64,000 nucleotides of DNA, from NCBI GenBank assembly GCA_021014945.1, contig MU266339.1:1-64000 (forward strand), written 5' to 3'. Below are positions 1 through 12,100 of the stretch, piece by piece; position 1 is the stretch's first letter, and every line of letters starts with the position of its first letter. Both the position numbers and the translations under genes were made by a program. This DNA comes from Leucogyrophana mollusca (lineage: Eukaryota; Basidiomycota; Agaricomycetes; Boletales). The notes beneath the pieces were generated by a model, which searched no databases, had not been told where the DNA came from, and saw only the letters and a program-made list of their open reading frames with translations.

Positions 1-1439
1 AGGCATGTTTCTGATTCAGATATGAGGGAGGCCATATATGCATGGAAAAGTGCCTCAGCTGCTTGCTCCCGTTCTGTTTGACGTGGCATCGTAGAGAGTC
101 CAGCGGGAGGGTGAATTCGAGCGTGAATTACTCGGGGGCGGTTTCCACATCGGGTTATCATATAATTCAAACTCCGTCTACGCTGCAAGCCCGAAACCAC
201 TTCTCAAAGCCGCATTGAAACCTGGGGTTATCAGAGTCGACAGCAGATTTGGGGGTGCTCTCCCATCTCAAACCGTTTCCGAAAACTAGCACGAAATCTG
301 ACGAAATCTGACGACTCTGAAATCCCCTATTGTCACCGAAGACAACAAAGCTGAGTCGTCGAGATTTGCTGGCAACACTTGTCGATCTTTGTCGATACGC
401 AGCTCATTGGCCTCCACGAGCGTCGGGTTCAAATCTAGCACCAGGAGAGTACGATCATGCCTGGATTTTGACACTTTACATTCACTTGTAACTCAGCGTC
501 AGCGGTTCAACCATCTCGGAGCCGGAACCTCAATAAATATCGCCACTCGGCGGTGTTGGCGCTTAAGTCCAAATCGGCGAAATCGGCCTCATAAAAAACA
601 CGGAATCTCTGCTTTTGGCCTCCGCTGTTCTCGAGAGGGACACTATACCGGGGATGGCACCGATCACCGATTACCCCACGAAAGCAATTAGAGATGACAC
701 GAACCTGCCTCCTTTGACGTCCACAGGGGAGAAGCTCTGAAACATTGCAATATTTAAAATCACTTGGCTCAGGTTGACTCGAGGCGTTAACATTTCCTGC
801 CAAGTTTAAAGTCAGTTCACAAAGGACCGACTTCCGGAGCCTGTCGATGAAGGTCGAACAGTCGAAGCCACTCAATCCATATGTCACAAGTGTCATGCAC
901 GGTGCACCCCTAGTCTACCGCAACCAGTTCCCTCTCACAAAAGTTCCGATGGAAAGCTTATAGCAGTCGGGCCCTGGCCCGTGGGCCAGGCAATCTGGCC
1001 ATTGGCGAGGTTTAGTATTCGTGCTGAGATGAACTCTGATCAATTTGCTGTGTACAGGAACTCATCTGGCGTAGTCCTCGTCGCCGGAGAGTCGTTGTGT
1101 GTTTCGATATCCCCTGCGCGTCTCACAGGTGCTCAAGGAGGCTGTACTTTCACGATGGCGACAATCCCAAGTTATCGATCGACTTGCAAATCATTACTAC
1201 CCTCTCGCGCTTCTCGGCAGCGGCAGGGGTTCGACATCGTTGGCCTCGAAGCATACCAATCGAATGTTATCAAAGATCATGACGCATTGCGAGATATGTC
1301 TGCTCGGAATACATCCCGCGATGTACCAGTAAGAGGTCCGTAATGTTAAATTGGTGATAAAAGTCCTTGATATTGTATCCAATCCCAATGTGCTGCCCAT
1401 CGCCAAAACCGATGACAATAGATATCGTCTCACACTCAA
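1..1439. other. Gene-free left edge
   Basis: I see no supportable gene here. Short open frames exist on both strands, the longest about 130 codons near 507-896 minus and 120 codons near 981-1343 plus. They overlap each other, lack recognisable motifs and have no convincing intron structure. The stretch ends at the stop codon of the first small secreted-protein gene. Confidence 0.5.
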
Positions 1440-1963
1440 TTACAGCACGTACAGCGTAACATTCTGCTGTTCAGTCCATGCAATAGGTCCAGCCTGAAGA
1501 ACACTCAGTTTCAGAGCGAAAAACCACCAGCGCCACAACAGGCTTACCCCGATAAGTGCCATATGTGTCACTGACAGGACTGCGTAGCCCATGAGGCCAG
1601 GAGTGACCTGAACTGTAAAGTTCTGATAGGGTTGCGTGTTGCCGGAATGCACTTCCGGATTATAAGGCCCGTTGTATAGGACCTTTCCGAGGCCCTCTCC
1701 AGGGAAGCATTTTGGGCGACAAGGCTGGAGCGCGATTACGACCGCCACTTCTTCCGAAGAAGATTGGAAATCCTACGGCGGATCGTGATGTTAAAACAAC
1801 TCTTTACGCTTAGATGTGGGGAAGGACAAACCGGACGTTCGATTGAGACGGTTATGGAACTTCCTTCACCGACGGTCTGGTTCTGGTGGGGAGCGGTGAT
1901 GAGGACGTTCTGCGCGAAGGCGGCAGCGGCGAACAATGGGGCAAGTGCAAAGGACAACTTCAT
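1440..1963 (-). CDS. Small secreted protein, paralogue A of a four-gene cluster
   Basis: Three exons on the minus strand: 1832-1963, 1548-1772 and 1440-1493, with GT-AG introns of 59 and 54 nt, both in phase 0. The 136-residue product starts with a typical signal peptide (MKLSFALAPLFAAAAFAQ). A short segment rich in Pro, Gly, Ser and Val follows, then a core with EEVAVVIALQPC, a second Cys, LYNGPYNP, YQNFTVQV and a final exon beginning AGP. The alternating hydrophobic pattern suggests a small beta-sandwich domain exported to the wall or medium; that is inference, and I cannot name the family. The same exon plan and motifs recur in three neighbours at 2492-3047, 4363-4901 and 6290-6822. Function is unknown; an effector, wall or adhesion role is possible. 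Confidence 0.85.
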
Positions 1964-2068
1964 GGCAATTAAAGAAGCACTGGTTGCCGTGCGGTAAAAC
2001 TGAAGAACAGGGATCAGAAGAGAGAGGAGCGTGAAGGTAAAGGTGGACGGCAACCACAGCTCGGTGTT

Positions 2069-2074
2069 CTTATA
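2069..2074 (-). promoter_or_regulatory. TATA box of secreted paralogue A
   Basis: TATAAG on the minus strand about 106 bp upstream of the start codon at 1963. All four paralogues have a TATA-like element 59-106 bp upstream of their start, which supports it. Confidence 0.5.
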
Positions 2075-2491
2075 CCTCCTCCTAACCACGATGTCACGGT
2101 GGTATTTGCACGGATCATGGGGCTGTGAACGCGAGTGGCCCACTCGACCTCCGAGCCCGTATATCGCCAAGAACTCATGTAGGCGGTGAACATTCGCCGC
2201 GGCGGTGGCCTGAGCCCGTCATCTCTGCATCCTTTCGTAAAGACAGCGTCGGGGTGAATGAAGCGAACGTCAGCGTCGACCTCGAGACAGGAGTCTGAAC
2301 TTCTTCAAAGCGACCAAAGCGACCAAAGGTTTAGTTCAACAGCGAAGACACCAACACAGAGTCCATTCTCCTATGCCAGTACATCCCTAGAAGATAGCAT
2401 GGCGCGAGGTGAAATAGAGTAAAGTTTATCAAACAAGATGTATAAAAGGTTGACATCGAAGAGGCTTCACTGCGCTCCCTAAGTGTCATCG

Positions 2492-3047
2492 TCAAGTCAC
2501 AGTCAGCGACACGTTTTTGTACTCCATCCACGGAGCTGGTCCAGCCTAAAGGATAAATATACATGAGATCTCGTCAATGCAACATGCTGGGCAGAGAGTT
2601 TTACACCGATGAGTGCCAAATGTGTCACGGTCAGCAGCGCGCTACCGTTTCTCATCGACGAAGGGATCTGGACGGTGAAGTTTTGGCTCGGTTGCTGGAA
2701 TCCTGCGTTCGGGCCCGATGGCTGCGATGGCACTTGCGGGTTGTAACGCCCGTTGTAGAGGATCATGCCGAGGGACTCCGATGGTGGGGTGCAAGGGCCA
2801 GTTGCGCAAGATTGAATTGCAATCACAACGGCTACCTCTTCGGATGCTGAAAGGGAGTTCTGAGCAGCGGGTAAGGACAGAGTGCTGCGGTGAGAGGCTG
2901 ACCGGCACTTACGGGTCGTTGTATATCAATGACAACGTCGCTTCCGGGCGAAACCGTGGTCCCATCAGGAGGCGCAGCGATGTATACGTTTTGAGCAAGG
3001 GCAGCTCCCGAGAGCAACGAAGCGACGGTAAGGAGGCAGAATCTCAT
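2492..3047 (-). CDS. Small secreted protein, paralogue B
   Basis: Minus-strand gene with exons 2913-3047, 2605-2859 and 2492-2545. The introns are 53 and 59 nt, both phase 0, and the last exon is again exactly 54 nt including the stop. The 147-residue product begins MRFCLLTVASLLSGAALAQ (signal peptide), then an exported domain with EEVAVVIAIQSC, a nearby Cys, ILYNGRYNP, SQNFTVQIPSS and an AGP-type C-terminus. It is the longest of the four because of an extra Gln/Pro/Ser-rich insert (around VPSQPSGPNAGFQQP) between the NGRYNP and NFTVQ motifs. A GTG lies just upstream of the chosen ATG, but ATG gives a clean signal peptide. Same strand as paralogue A, about 530 bp away. Function unknown. Confidence 0.85.
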
Positions 3048-3114
3048 CACAAGCTAACAGAGTTTTGTGTGACTTGGAGAAGTAATGACACTGTCTTGAC
3101 TTGATCCTGCAGCA

Positions 3115-3120
3115 TTTATA
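3115..3120 (-). promoter_or_regulatory. TATA box of secreted paralogue B
   Basis: TATAAA on the minus strand 68 bp upstream of the start codon at 3047, at a position equivalent to the TATA boxes of the sister genes. Confidence 0.55.
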
Positions 3121-4280
3121 TTGTAAGCACCTCGAAATGACCTACATGGACGTGACGTAGGGCCCACGATGAAGAGGAGCAAGGTTCAGCGTGCAGTGTG
3201 GACACTGGAGGAGTCGGCTGCAGAAGGCGAGCATTGGCCGTATAAGCCAAAGCAATGACGATTGATGATCCCAGGTAAGCACATCCGGCACAAGGCCTGA
3301 AATCCACACCGCCAACTCGATCGAGACATGGGCGCTTGATCTCCGAAACCTCGTCGAGCGGCCACGTTCTCGGATTTGTTGGCGAGTCCACATTGGAGCC
3401 TTCAGCCTGGAGGCAACTCAAGTGGACGGGAGGGAGATGCTCCACGATCTCTGTAATGCATTGTCACAGGGAGGAGCACGAAGAGGCTCGAGGCTTCAAA
3501 CCTAGAATTAGACCGTACGTTCTAGTATAAGTCAAGAAGACTGTCCATTTGGAAACTTGCCTGCGGAGTCCTGTCTATACTTAGCATCTCCCAATAATGT
3601 GCATATACTTGCCAAGGCACCAGAGAGAACTATTCCGAGACTTTTCAATGGGCTATAAGTAAAGCTCGAGTAGAAGCATGTCGAAGCCAGACCCATAGGC
3701 TACGTGTCATCTCCGAAGCCGTGAAGCACTGATGATCGATAAGTACCATGAGGAAGAATCTGTAGTCGCCTATGAGCGTTCAGAAAATCATGTTAGTTTC
3801 TCGAGTAGGTGGTCCCAAATTAAAGTTGTCGTAACTGACCTGAACCGTGACGGCATATCAACAGAATGCTGGATGCTGTTGAAACGTTGCGGCCACCACG
3901 CCACCAGGGTACGAGGCTATACTTTTCTACCACTGTCGCGACCAGGGCCCGTCACGTTCCTGCACCTTCTCGCATGATAGATTGAACGAACACATTGAGA
4001 GGATGGACGGAATTCCATGGAAATTGACCAGCTGACTGGCTTGACCAGGACACCCGAAACCTTCGAGCCTTCGTGTATTCACTAGAAGGCAGGTTTTTGG
4101 AGCGATTCCGATCGGGTCATTCAGCTGTAGTTTCGTGCCGAGTGTGAGGTAAGTCACCTGCACGTCGTTCACGGCCGCGATGGGCGGACTAACGCCATCT
4201 CGCACTGCCGTCCCACGGCCAATGTTGCCCTACCGTGACAAGGTTCGAACTGCACAGCCCGTAATCCCAATGCTGCAAAG
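3121..4280. other. Divergent intergenic region between the minus and plus secreted-protein pairs
   Basis: About 1.16 kb without a supportable gene, separating minus-strand paralogues A and B from plus-strand paralogues C and D. It must hold the upstream control regions of B and C. Short frames overlap on both strands and show nothing recognisable. Confidence 0.5.
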
Positions 4281-4286
4281 TATAAA
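4281..4286 (+). promoter_or_regulatory. TATA box of secreted paralogue C
   Basis: TATAAA 77 bp upstream of the ATG at 4363. Confidence 0.55.
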
Positions 4287-4362
4287 GAGCTGCCGGAATG
4301 AAGCACCTCCTCACTCAAACAGCTCTCCAAGCTCATCCTATTCCCTCCCCAAAGTGCTCAAC

Positions 4363-4901
4363 ATGTTTAAGTCACTCCTCTCCCTCTCCCTCTTCGCCGC
4401 TACCGCTCTTGCCCAAAGCGCCGCCATAGGATACCCCCCACAGGGTCTTTCGGTGTCTCCGGGAAGCAGTTTGACCGTGCAAGTGGAGAGACCTGTAGGT
4501 CTTTCTGGCGCTCCGTCTTGGTCACGTTGCTTAACTGCAACCTCTCTTTACAGAACACACTTACGGGCTCTGAAGAAGTGGCAGTAGTCATCGGGCTTCA
4601 GTCGTGTACTGCCAGGCCTGCCTGCATCGATCCAGCAGAACTTATGGGTGATATCTTGTACAATGGACCTTTTGCACCCGTGTACCACGAACCACAAAAC
4701 CCCCCATACCAAAACTTCACGGTCCAAATTCCATCGTCATTCCAGAATGGGACAGCATTGATTGGTGTTGCTCACGTCACCCTCATTGGCGTGAGTCCTG
4801 CTAATTCCCTGTTACTAAGGATTCCACCTTACGATTCCTCTTCACAGGCCGGGTTATATCCTTACCTCGAGACTCTGAATCGTACTATCACCATTGCGTG
4901 A
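4363..4901 (+). CDS. Small secreted protein, paralogue C
   Basis: Exons 4363-4494, 4554-4790 and 4848-4901; introns of 59 and 57 nt, both phase 0; last exon 54 nt. The 140-residue product starts with signal peptide MFKSLLSLSLFAATALAQ. Then come GYPPQGLSVSPGSSLTVQV, the core EEVAVVIGLQSC with a second Cys a few residues on, DILYNGPFAP, YQNFTVQIPSS, ALIGVAHVTLIG and a C-terminus starting AGLYPY. An Asn-x-Thr site lies in the NFT motif. It is closest in layout to paralogue B but sits on the opposite strand, starting about 1.3 kb beyond B. No known catalytic motif is visible. Role unknown; secretion is well supported by the N-terminus and by conservation among four copies. Confidence 0.87.
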
Positions 4902-6225
4902 AGGGGGGGAAGGCGTACGGACATCTTGGGTCTCGCGAGGAACCTAAGGACTTCAGACATTATACACTACGTAGTTTTCAGGGACATTTCGAACGCTGGA
5001 CATCTATAATAGAATGTCAGATGACGCACGTATATCGCTCAATCGAATAATGACAATCATGATAAATGATATCCCCTCGCTCTGGTGAGGGACCGACGCC
5101 AACTCGATAACTTAAGCTCCGGGTGTGCAACGAGACGTTAAAGAAAATGCATGTTTGTGTGTGCCAAGGAGTATGAAGGACAAGCTCTCGGCGAAGCTGA
5201 GCGCTCTTGAATTCGGAGGATGGCGCTTGCGTGGATCAACAACAGTGACGCTCCGGGAGTACTAGCCATATAAGCCAGCTCATAATCAAATAATCCTATG
5301 CCGCTACACCGCAAGCATGTGCTGCCCAACTTCACTCGTCATTGAAGCGTAATTGGGACCGTCGAGCACGGGCATGAAGCCCGTACAAAGATACGCTTGC
5401 TTAAGCAGATGTAGGAAACCCCATGGAGACGACTATATAAAGCCACGCAGGGGAGTAATGCCCTCGGCTTCGTGCCCTGAGAAGGTTTCGAGCTTCCAGG
5501 GCTGTCATTGGCATGAACGTGATCCTCCGCGAGTCTATCACAAAGTCGTGCTGTGCGTTGACTGTGGAATGGACATGAGTCATTCAGCTGCGATGTCGCC
5601 GTAACTCGGAGCGCCTGTCTGCATGATTGTGAATTCGTCTTCACGATTTGACAGATTGTGTGGCTCAGCGTTCCTGGAAATGTAGCAGCAACTCTGCTTA
5701 TGAGGCCTAAGTGCCTGTGGATGGCGCAACGGACGAGAACGGTGACTGCAAGGACTTGAAGGAGTAAACGTGCGTCAATATTCACGGAGTTTGAAATTCC
5801 ACTTTCTTTCAAGTTTCAGGTCCCTGTTTGAAGTTTCTAAGTTCCTCAAACGACAAAACATTGACGGCCACGAAAAACCCGACAATCGCGACCGGAACCC
5901 CTAAGTGTTCGCGAATACATAGGATAAAGGAGCCCGCGATGGGAGCAGATTGAAGCAGATATGGAATGCACTGGTAATACACACTTCCTACTTATCCAGG
6001 TTCGCGAGCGTCTCAAAATTCTGAACTTCCGCTTGAACACCGCCGCCTGCTTACCCTTCAAGTTCATCTCTGGACTATCATTTGATCCCGGTGGCCCTGT
6101 CTAACCCCACTGCCGTCGGACATCGCCCGTGAGCACAGCTGCTACCGTCATCATAAGCCTCGTTCATTCCACGGCCAGTATCAAAATGCATTACTCCGTC
6201 ACGGTACACGGGCGTGGTTTTGGGA
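4902..6225. other. Intergenic region between secreted paralogues C and D
   Basis: About 1.3 kb with no supportable gene. A good TATATAAA lies at 5434-5441 on the plus strand, but nothing downstream resembles the secreted family: the nearest ATG frame closes after about 20 codons. It may be a relic promoter or chance. Confidence 0.45.
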
Positions 6226-6231
6226 TATAAA
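6226..6231 (+). promoter_or_regulatory. TATA box of secreted paralogue D
   Basis: TATAAA 59 bp upstream of the ATG at 6290. Confidence 0.55.
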
Positions 6232-6289
6232 GTCGGGCACTTCGACCTCAACCCAGAAAGATAATTCTAACGACTCGTCCACACACATC

Positions 6290-6822
6290 ATGCTTGCCTT
6301 GAAATCCCTCCTGTCTGTCGCGTTCCTCGCGGCCTCTGCCGTTGGGCAATACCTCGCCATTCAATCTCCTGCACCCGGCACTACTGTCGCCCCAGGTACA
6401 AACATCACCGTTCAGGTTGCCACGAATGTATGCATAAACTCTTGGGAATATTTCTCTCGACAATGTTGACATTTCTGTCGAAGGACTACGTATCAAGTGT
6501 TGACGAAGTGGCTCTTGTGATTGGTATACAGTCGTGTCCTGGGGGGAATTGCTTTCCTACCAGCGAGGGCGTCGGGCAGGTCCTGTTCCAGGGCCCTTTT
6601 GACCCACAAACTGGCCCAGAAGCCGACAACTTTTATGAAGACTACTCAGTTCAGATTCCTGCCTCGATCGCTGCGGGTGAAGCCCAGCTGGGGGTTGCGC
6701 TCTTCAATCTCATCGGCGTAAGCTCGTCTCATCGTAATGATGTTTCGTCCTCACTGATATCATCGCAGGCTGGAAACTGGCCGACGCTCCAAGTGACTAA
6801 TGAGACCATTTACATCTCGTAG
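6290..6822 (+). CDS. Small secreted protein, paralogue D
   Basis: Exons 6290-6427, 6484-6717 and 6769-6822; introns of 56 and 51 nt, both phase 0; last exon 54 nt. The 141-residue product begins MLALKSLLSVAFLAASAVGQ (signal peptide). It then carries a Pro/Gly/Thr-rich strand (SPAPGTTVAPGTNITVQV), the core DEVALVIGIQSC with a second Cys in GGNCFP, VLFQGPFDP, a YSVQIPAS strand, LGVALFNLIG and a C-terminus beginning AGNWPTL. It is the most divergent member: Asp replaces the first Glu of EEVA, and the NFTVQ strand reads YSVQI. Even so both intron positions and the 54-nt final exon are kept, so all four genes descend from one ancestor by local duplication. Function unknown. Confidence 0.87.
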
Positions 6823-8770
6823 TGGAGATCCATTGTCTATAGATACACTATGAACTCTTCGCGGATTCACTACGGAAGGACTTCGATGATTATTGTATTG
6901 CACGACTAGGTTTCCTTGTGTATACGTGGTTTAGGCTGTAATGTTGAAGAGAGGTAGTTAATTCAAGGAGGACACTGCTCCTCATACCTATGTAAGTCAA
7001 TCGGCCATCGCAAAGAATTCACGCCTGTGTCATTGATGACTGATAAGCAAGACTAAACTTTCCCATTGAACGGCGGGGCGTTACTGGAAAGGTAAAAATG
7101 AAGCTTGCGATCCGAGACTCTTCAATCCGTCAGATCAAGGTGCCAGTGGGCGTCCCGAGTCGCTCGAGTGTAACCACTCATACCAGGTAGGGCAACCTGA
7201 TCCCATCTCGGTACTCAGACTAGAGACCGGCAGCGGCACAGCTCCCATATCTCAAGCTTATAGGGGCAAAAAGAGAGCTGTGTCCGGGTCAAAGTTCGTC
7301 AATGCGCCAGTGCACAGCGATTCTGATGGTTTCCTCTACCTGAATGACGGACGTCGACCGGTTTCAAGTGCGAGACCGCATTTCTCGGGGCATAGCCTCG
7401 CCCATCTTATCTCCTTGGATTTAGGGGATAAGGAACTCACTCCGAGTCAGCGTGCGTCTCTTGTGGATGAAGGTGAAAGGGAATTCACAGCCGCCAAATG
7501 CAAAGAACTTGGAGAGTGAGCAAGGTTGAGACGTTTCGGGACCAGTTGTCAAGACTGAGACTATAGGCCATTTAGTACCCACGTGCGGACGTGCATGTTG
7601 CACCACAACTCGCTACTTACTTGGGTGAGTCAACGCACGCCTGTGATACAGTGATTCAGCACTAGCCTCCGGCAGCTCTTGAATGTTCTCCTAGTCCCGG
7701 GAGTGAAAACTCATATTTTCCCGGGAATCTCTTCCAGAACGTGCGTTTTCTGAACTCCCAGGCATGTCCGTACAACTGCACTCGGTCGCACTAGCAGGCG
7801 GCGGAGTGGTCTTGCCTCCGTGCCAAAGTTGTAAGCGTTTCATAAATTTGGGTTTGCCACCAGCTTCACTGCTTCTGTGAGATGATCAAGGTAGCTTTCT
7901 CCCTGGCGATTTTTGTCCCGACCCAGGCTCCGTTTCATTTCATCAAAGCGGGCATGCATTGGGCATGCATGTGAGTTCGCCGTGCGGTCAGCGCCGAGCG
8001 ATGCTTTAAAGTCCCAATCGGGGGTCCCACCGGCAGGGCGGTTCGTGGATCGTGGATCGAGCACCCTGAGCAGCAAAGCTCAGATTGGTATTGTGCACCT
8101 TTATCTGCTCGGAGTGAGCCTAATTGAGGTATTCGTAACTCGAGACCATTCTTGAATGAAGCTCAAGGAGACACATACCTTGCGTGTGCATGCAGTCACT
8201 AGTGTTTTGACGCAATTTTGCGTCTCGCTTTCAGCTCCATGGCCAGTTTGTGGCCAGTCGTGATTTGTTTTCGCCCCAACTCTGGCCAGGCGGAAACTTG
8301 GCTCCTGCGAAACGTCGATGAGACCACGGTGGATTTGCAGAGTATTTTCGATCGTCGGGCTTGTTTTGACGACCAACATGGGCTTCGCCTTAATTCAAGA
8401 CATCTTCTGTTTGCAAGACTGCAGACTCAGGTATGTGCGGATCATCATTGTGCCAGACCAAGGACACTGCCTTAATTTGGCCTCATCGTGACCCTGATGT
8501 TCAAATGCTCCACCCAAATGCATCATTCGAAAGCACCACTTGGCGGTCGCTGCTTGATAAAGATCAGCAATATATAAAGCATATTCATGAGTCTTCCGTT
8601 CAGATATCATGTCGCTGCTATTGAGCGCCTCCTGCCCGCAGCACCGAAGACCAGTTTTATCATCCTCGATTCTCTTCACGTTAACGTTGCTCCAGGTTCG
8701 TGTGAGGGACCTGTCAGCTGAAGTACTTATGCTGTTATCCGCAGCTATTGTCATGGTCCCAGGATAGGAA
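6823..8770. other. Gene-poor stretch with an unrecognised short frame
   Basis: I find no recognisable gene. An 80-codon plus frame at 7280-7519 ends with a charged, coding-like segment (LTPSQRASLVDEGEREFTAA) but begins at GTG rather than ATG and has no visible partner exon. It may be a broken gene fragment. The rest, up to the transposon, shows only overlapping short frames. Confidence 0.4.
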
Positions 8771-8778
8771 GGTTTAGC
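8771..8778. repeat. Left target-site duplication of the transposon
   Basis: GGTTTAGC directly before the left terminal inverted repeat. The identical 8 bases directly follow the right repeat at 16187-16194, as expected for a duplicated insertion target. Confidence 0.88.
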
Positions 8779-8812
8779 AGGACCCCTGCATATGCCTTTA
8801 GAGGTTGTATCC
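8779..8812 (+). repeat. Left terminal inverted repeat
   Basis: 34 bp beginning AGGACCCCTGCATATGCC. It matches the reverse complement of 16153-16186 at 30 of 34 positions; the first 15 bases are identical. Confidence 0.88.
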
Positions 8813-8832
8813 AAAATGTCTATATTTCGGCA

Positions 8833-9034
8833 CATCCGTCCGCCCACTTTTTTGGGCCCATACGTCCGTTTTCTCCTCGGACCTCTATATACGAGCACCA
8901 TCCGTCCGCCCCGGCGGATACAGGTTCAGACTGCATGCCATCTGCCCGCCCACTGGGATATAGGTTCAAATCCGGCGCCATCCGTCCGCCCACTAGGATA
9001 TAGGTTCGAATCTGGCACGATCCGTCCGCCCACT
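8833..9034 (+). repeat. 40-bp subterminal tandem repeats of the transposon
   Basis: Copies of CATCCGTCCGCCC or close variants start at 8899, 8939, 8979 and 9019, an exact 40-bp period, with a further diverged copy at 8833. Units also share GGATATAGGTTCRAATC. Arrays just inside the ends are typical transposase-binding regions; that role is inference. Confidence 0.85.
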
Positions 9035-9166
9035 TTTAGGCTGCCGGTTGTGTTGGACGTGACTTCGCGTGAAGGATAGTGCAGGTGGTATTGATTATGC
9101 AATGGCGTAGTAGGTATGCTATGGAGTAAAGAGGTGTAGTGAACCGTGAAATTATCCAAAAAAGAC

Positions 9167-12100
9167 TTAAACTTCCACATCCTCGTCATCGTCCGATTCA
9201 CCATCAATATCCACGCTGCTTTCAACAGGATCGTGGTGTTTTCTCGTATCGGGTCCTTTGCGAGTCGGTGCTGCTTTGCGAGACTTGACCATCAGTTGAA
9301 CGGCCGAAGAGACTTCCGTGGCCCGTGCGCGCAATTCCCTTAGGACACCAGAAGCTAACGAACAAAGGGTGACCAGCATAAAGGGATGAGCCGCTTCGGT
9401 TTCGAGTGTGCGAAGGACGATGTTAGATGAAGCAGTACCAAAAGAAAATATGAGATGGGTTGCAGGCACGCGCATGAAAGCCGAACACCCTAGTGATGGA
9501 CACGACATCGAGGAATATGATGACCCATGGGAGAATCGATAGACGCGGACGTTGATGTAGGACGCGATGCCAAGCCTGCGTACAGAGGACGTCCATTCAT
9601 GCCGTACACCACGACCACCGCTATGGGTGTACATGGTCAACACTAGGATCGATCAGCAACCAGTTCGGCTCCCATGACGGGAAGCTTACCTTCTCCTAGG
9701 ACGACCTCAGGGAGCTTATCTTTGGTGTTTGGCTTCAGAAAAGCAACAAATTGGCCAGGGACGAGAGGCTGGATGTCGCTGATGTTAGCATTGTGCATAT
9801 TTTCATGCAGGTTTTGAAGGTCATTGAACGCTTGCTCACGACGCCTCGCAAAGTGCTGTGAATAGTGGTTAGTAGTTTCAACATGACTGACACTGTTGGA
9901 TCATGCTCACATTAGCTGTGGCATCCTGCAATGTAACCTTCTGTGCGGCTCGAGTGTTTGTCTGGCCCATTACAAAAACTCCAGTGTGACGTATTTGCCT
10001 GTTGGCACCAGCTGTCGTGCTGTGAGGATCCGGAACGAGGGCTGACAAGCGTTTCAAGATTGCCTCGCGTACGGAAGGCTGCGGCTCCACTTCTGCCAGG
10101 GTGGCGGATGGCTGCGCCGATGGCGGGAGAGCAGATGGTAAGCGGTTGGCCTGTCGAACAGCTTTGGCTGTCGACAGAGGCTGATGTTGCTGCCGAATAC
10201 TAACCAGAACATCGTGGTTCAGCTTGTAAGCCGCCATATCACTCAGGTCGCAGCCAGCTGAGGCCTCAGGCGCAATGACAGGCCCCGAAAAACCCTGCAA
10301 AATGAACTAGATTAGTTGGTTTACAGCCCATACCAGCGCAGGTGCTTACTGCATTGAATGCTTCGATTGCTGCTCTGCATTGTGCTTCCAGCTCAGCGCG
10401 GATGGAATTCTCGTCGGAGAGGGTTGAGTCTGGCAATGCCAGTCTAAGATGACCGGTCAACACTGCTATTTGAGTCAAACGGTAAAGCAGTTCAAATTAC
10501 TCACATGGCCAAGGTCTTATCAGCATCATCTGCGACAAGGGCCATCTCACATGTCTCGACCTCATCCTCGATGGCCGCTGACAAGGCTGCATGAGAATAT
10601 AGTTGCAAAACGTCGTGGAGAGTCTGTGGTCGGTAAGGCTGTGCAGTAGGCATGCCCTTGGTCTTCGGAGGTGACGGAGGACGATACGAGGCCATCATTT
10701 GGCGTGCGTCGATGCCAACTGCAGCAAGAATTTGCTCCGCCTCACAAAATGCGTCACTTGACGCCTTCTCCAGGATCGCATCTGATGGCCACTTCATCAA
10801 TATCGCTAAGTCGATATCTGGAGCGTGGAAGTAGGTGTGGTGATATCCAGCTGCCGTCTGATTGGCACGTTCCTCCGGTGACAGATGCTGAAAAGCGCCC
10901 ATCATGAGTGCCCTTAACTTTGGCTCAAGGTGTAGAATATCTGCGTAATTGAAGTCTTTCTTCAGCTGTCGTAGCATGCCGAAGATGTGCTCGCACGGTT
11001 CTGTTGAATGCAGCCATGGGAGAAGGGGGTATGTTGGATAATACATGCGATGTGCGATAATGAGCTGGAGGAGGCTATCACATAGCGTGAGGAAGATGTC
11101 GTATGACTCGCGCGAGATGAAATTGACGTTGACGTTGTGATCGGGATGCTGGTCGGTGTGGCTACGCCAGGCCATAAGGAAAAACCTGGCACGAAGGACC
11201 ATCTTGGCACGGGTGGCATGAGAGATGTTGCGGTTTTGCCATGCATCGACCAGCTCGCCAAGGATGAATAGGTACGCTGACAGCGCAGGTCGTTCAGGGA
11301 AATGTTTGATGTTGAAATCCAATGCTTCGGCAGAAAAAAGTCGTGCAGCTGCACGGTCATCTTGTCGATCCACCCGCTCTACATCTCGACGAAAGAGTGG
11401 GCCCAAAGCATGCTCCGCCATGTCTAGAAGCATCTTGTAATACACCGGGAAATTACCGAGGGCAAGGAGCCTTGCTCCGGTGAAAAGTTGATTGCGTGCC
11501 GTCTTCGCACCGTGCTTCGAGTCTTGCACGATAATAGTAGGGCGTGAATGGAAGAGTGGCAAAACGAGCTCTAGTGCACAGCCAGGGACCTTGTTTGGAA
11601 TGGGATAGACACACTCCGCATGTGCAGATGCAGCAATTATGCGCTGAGCGGCACGCTCTGTCTCAGTTCCGTCAGCGGGCAGGGATATTGCATGAAGACC
11701 GGCCTGGTGCATGAGGTCTGTGAGCTCGAAGTGCATGTCTGAGAGCTCTTCAGCAGTATCTCTAGAGCTGCGGGCAACAGCTGCAAGAAGGATTGGTGGA
11801 ATTTTGGGTAGAGGTATGATCAATACCCAGATTCGGAGCTGCAAAGTTCGTATCGTTCTCAGCATTCGTATAGAGATAACAATCAGTGTGGTATACCTTT
11901 TCCGCTTTTTCTAGCTGTGCTTCTTCAAACACTTTATCAACTTCGTCGATTGACGTGACAGGAATAGGTCCCTTGACTGCTCCAAGAATGGCCCAGGCCG
12001 ATTTCGACTCTTGCCAAACTGACAAGGCCTTCTCAAGGTCGGTATCGTCCCATGCAAGGGATAGCGGACCAGCATACTCAAGTCGACGAAGACTCTCTGC

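Noticed and set aside
5434..5441. Strong TATATAAA as promoter of a fifth secreted paralogue
   Set aside because: No signal peptide, core motif or 54-nt final exon follows; the nearest ATG frame closes after about 20 codons.
8936..9010. tRNA-like B-box motifs (GGTTCRAATC)
   Set aside because: They recur with the 40-bp tandem repeat, and no A-box or cloverleaf can be formed around them.
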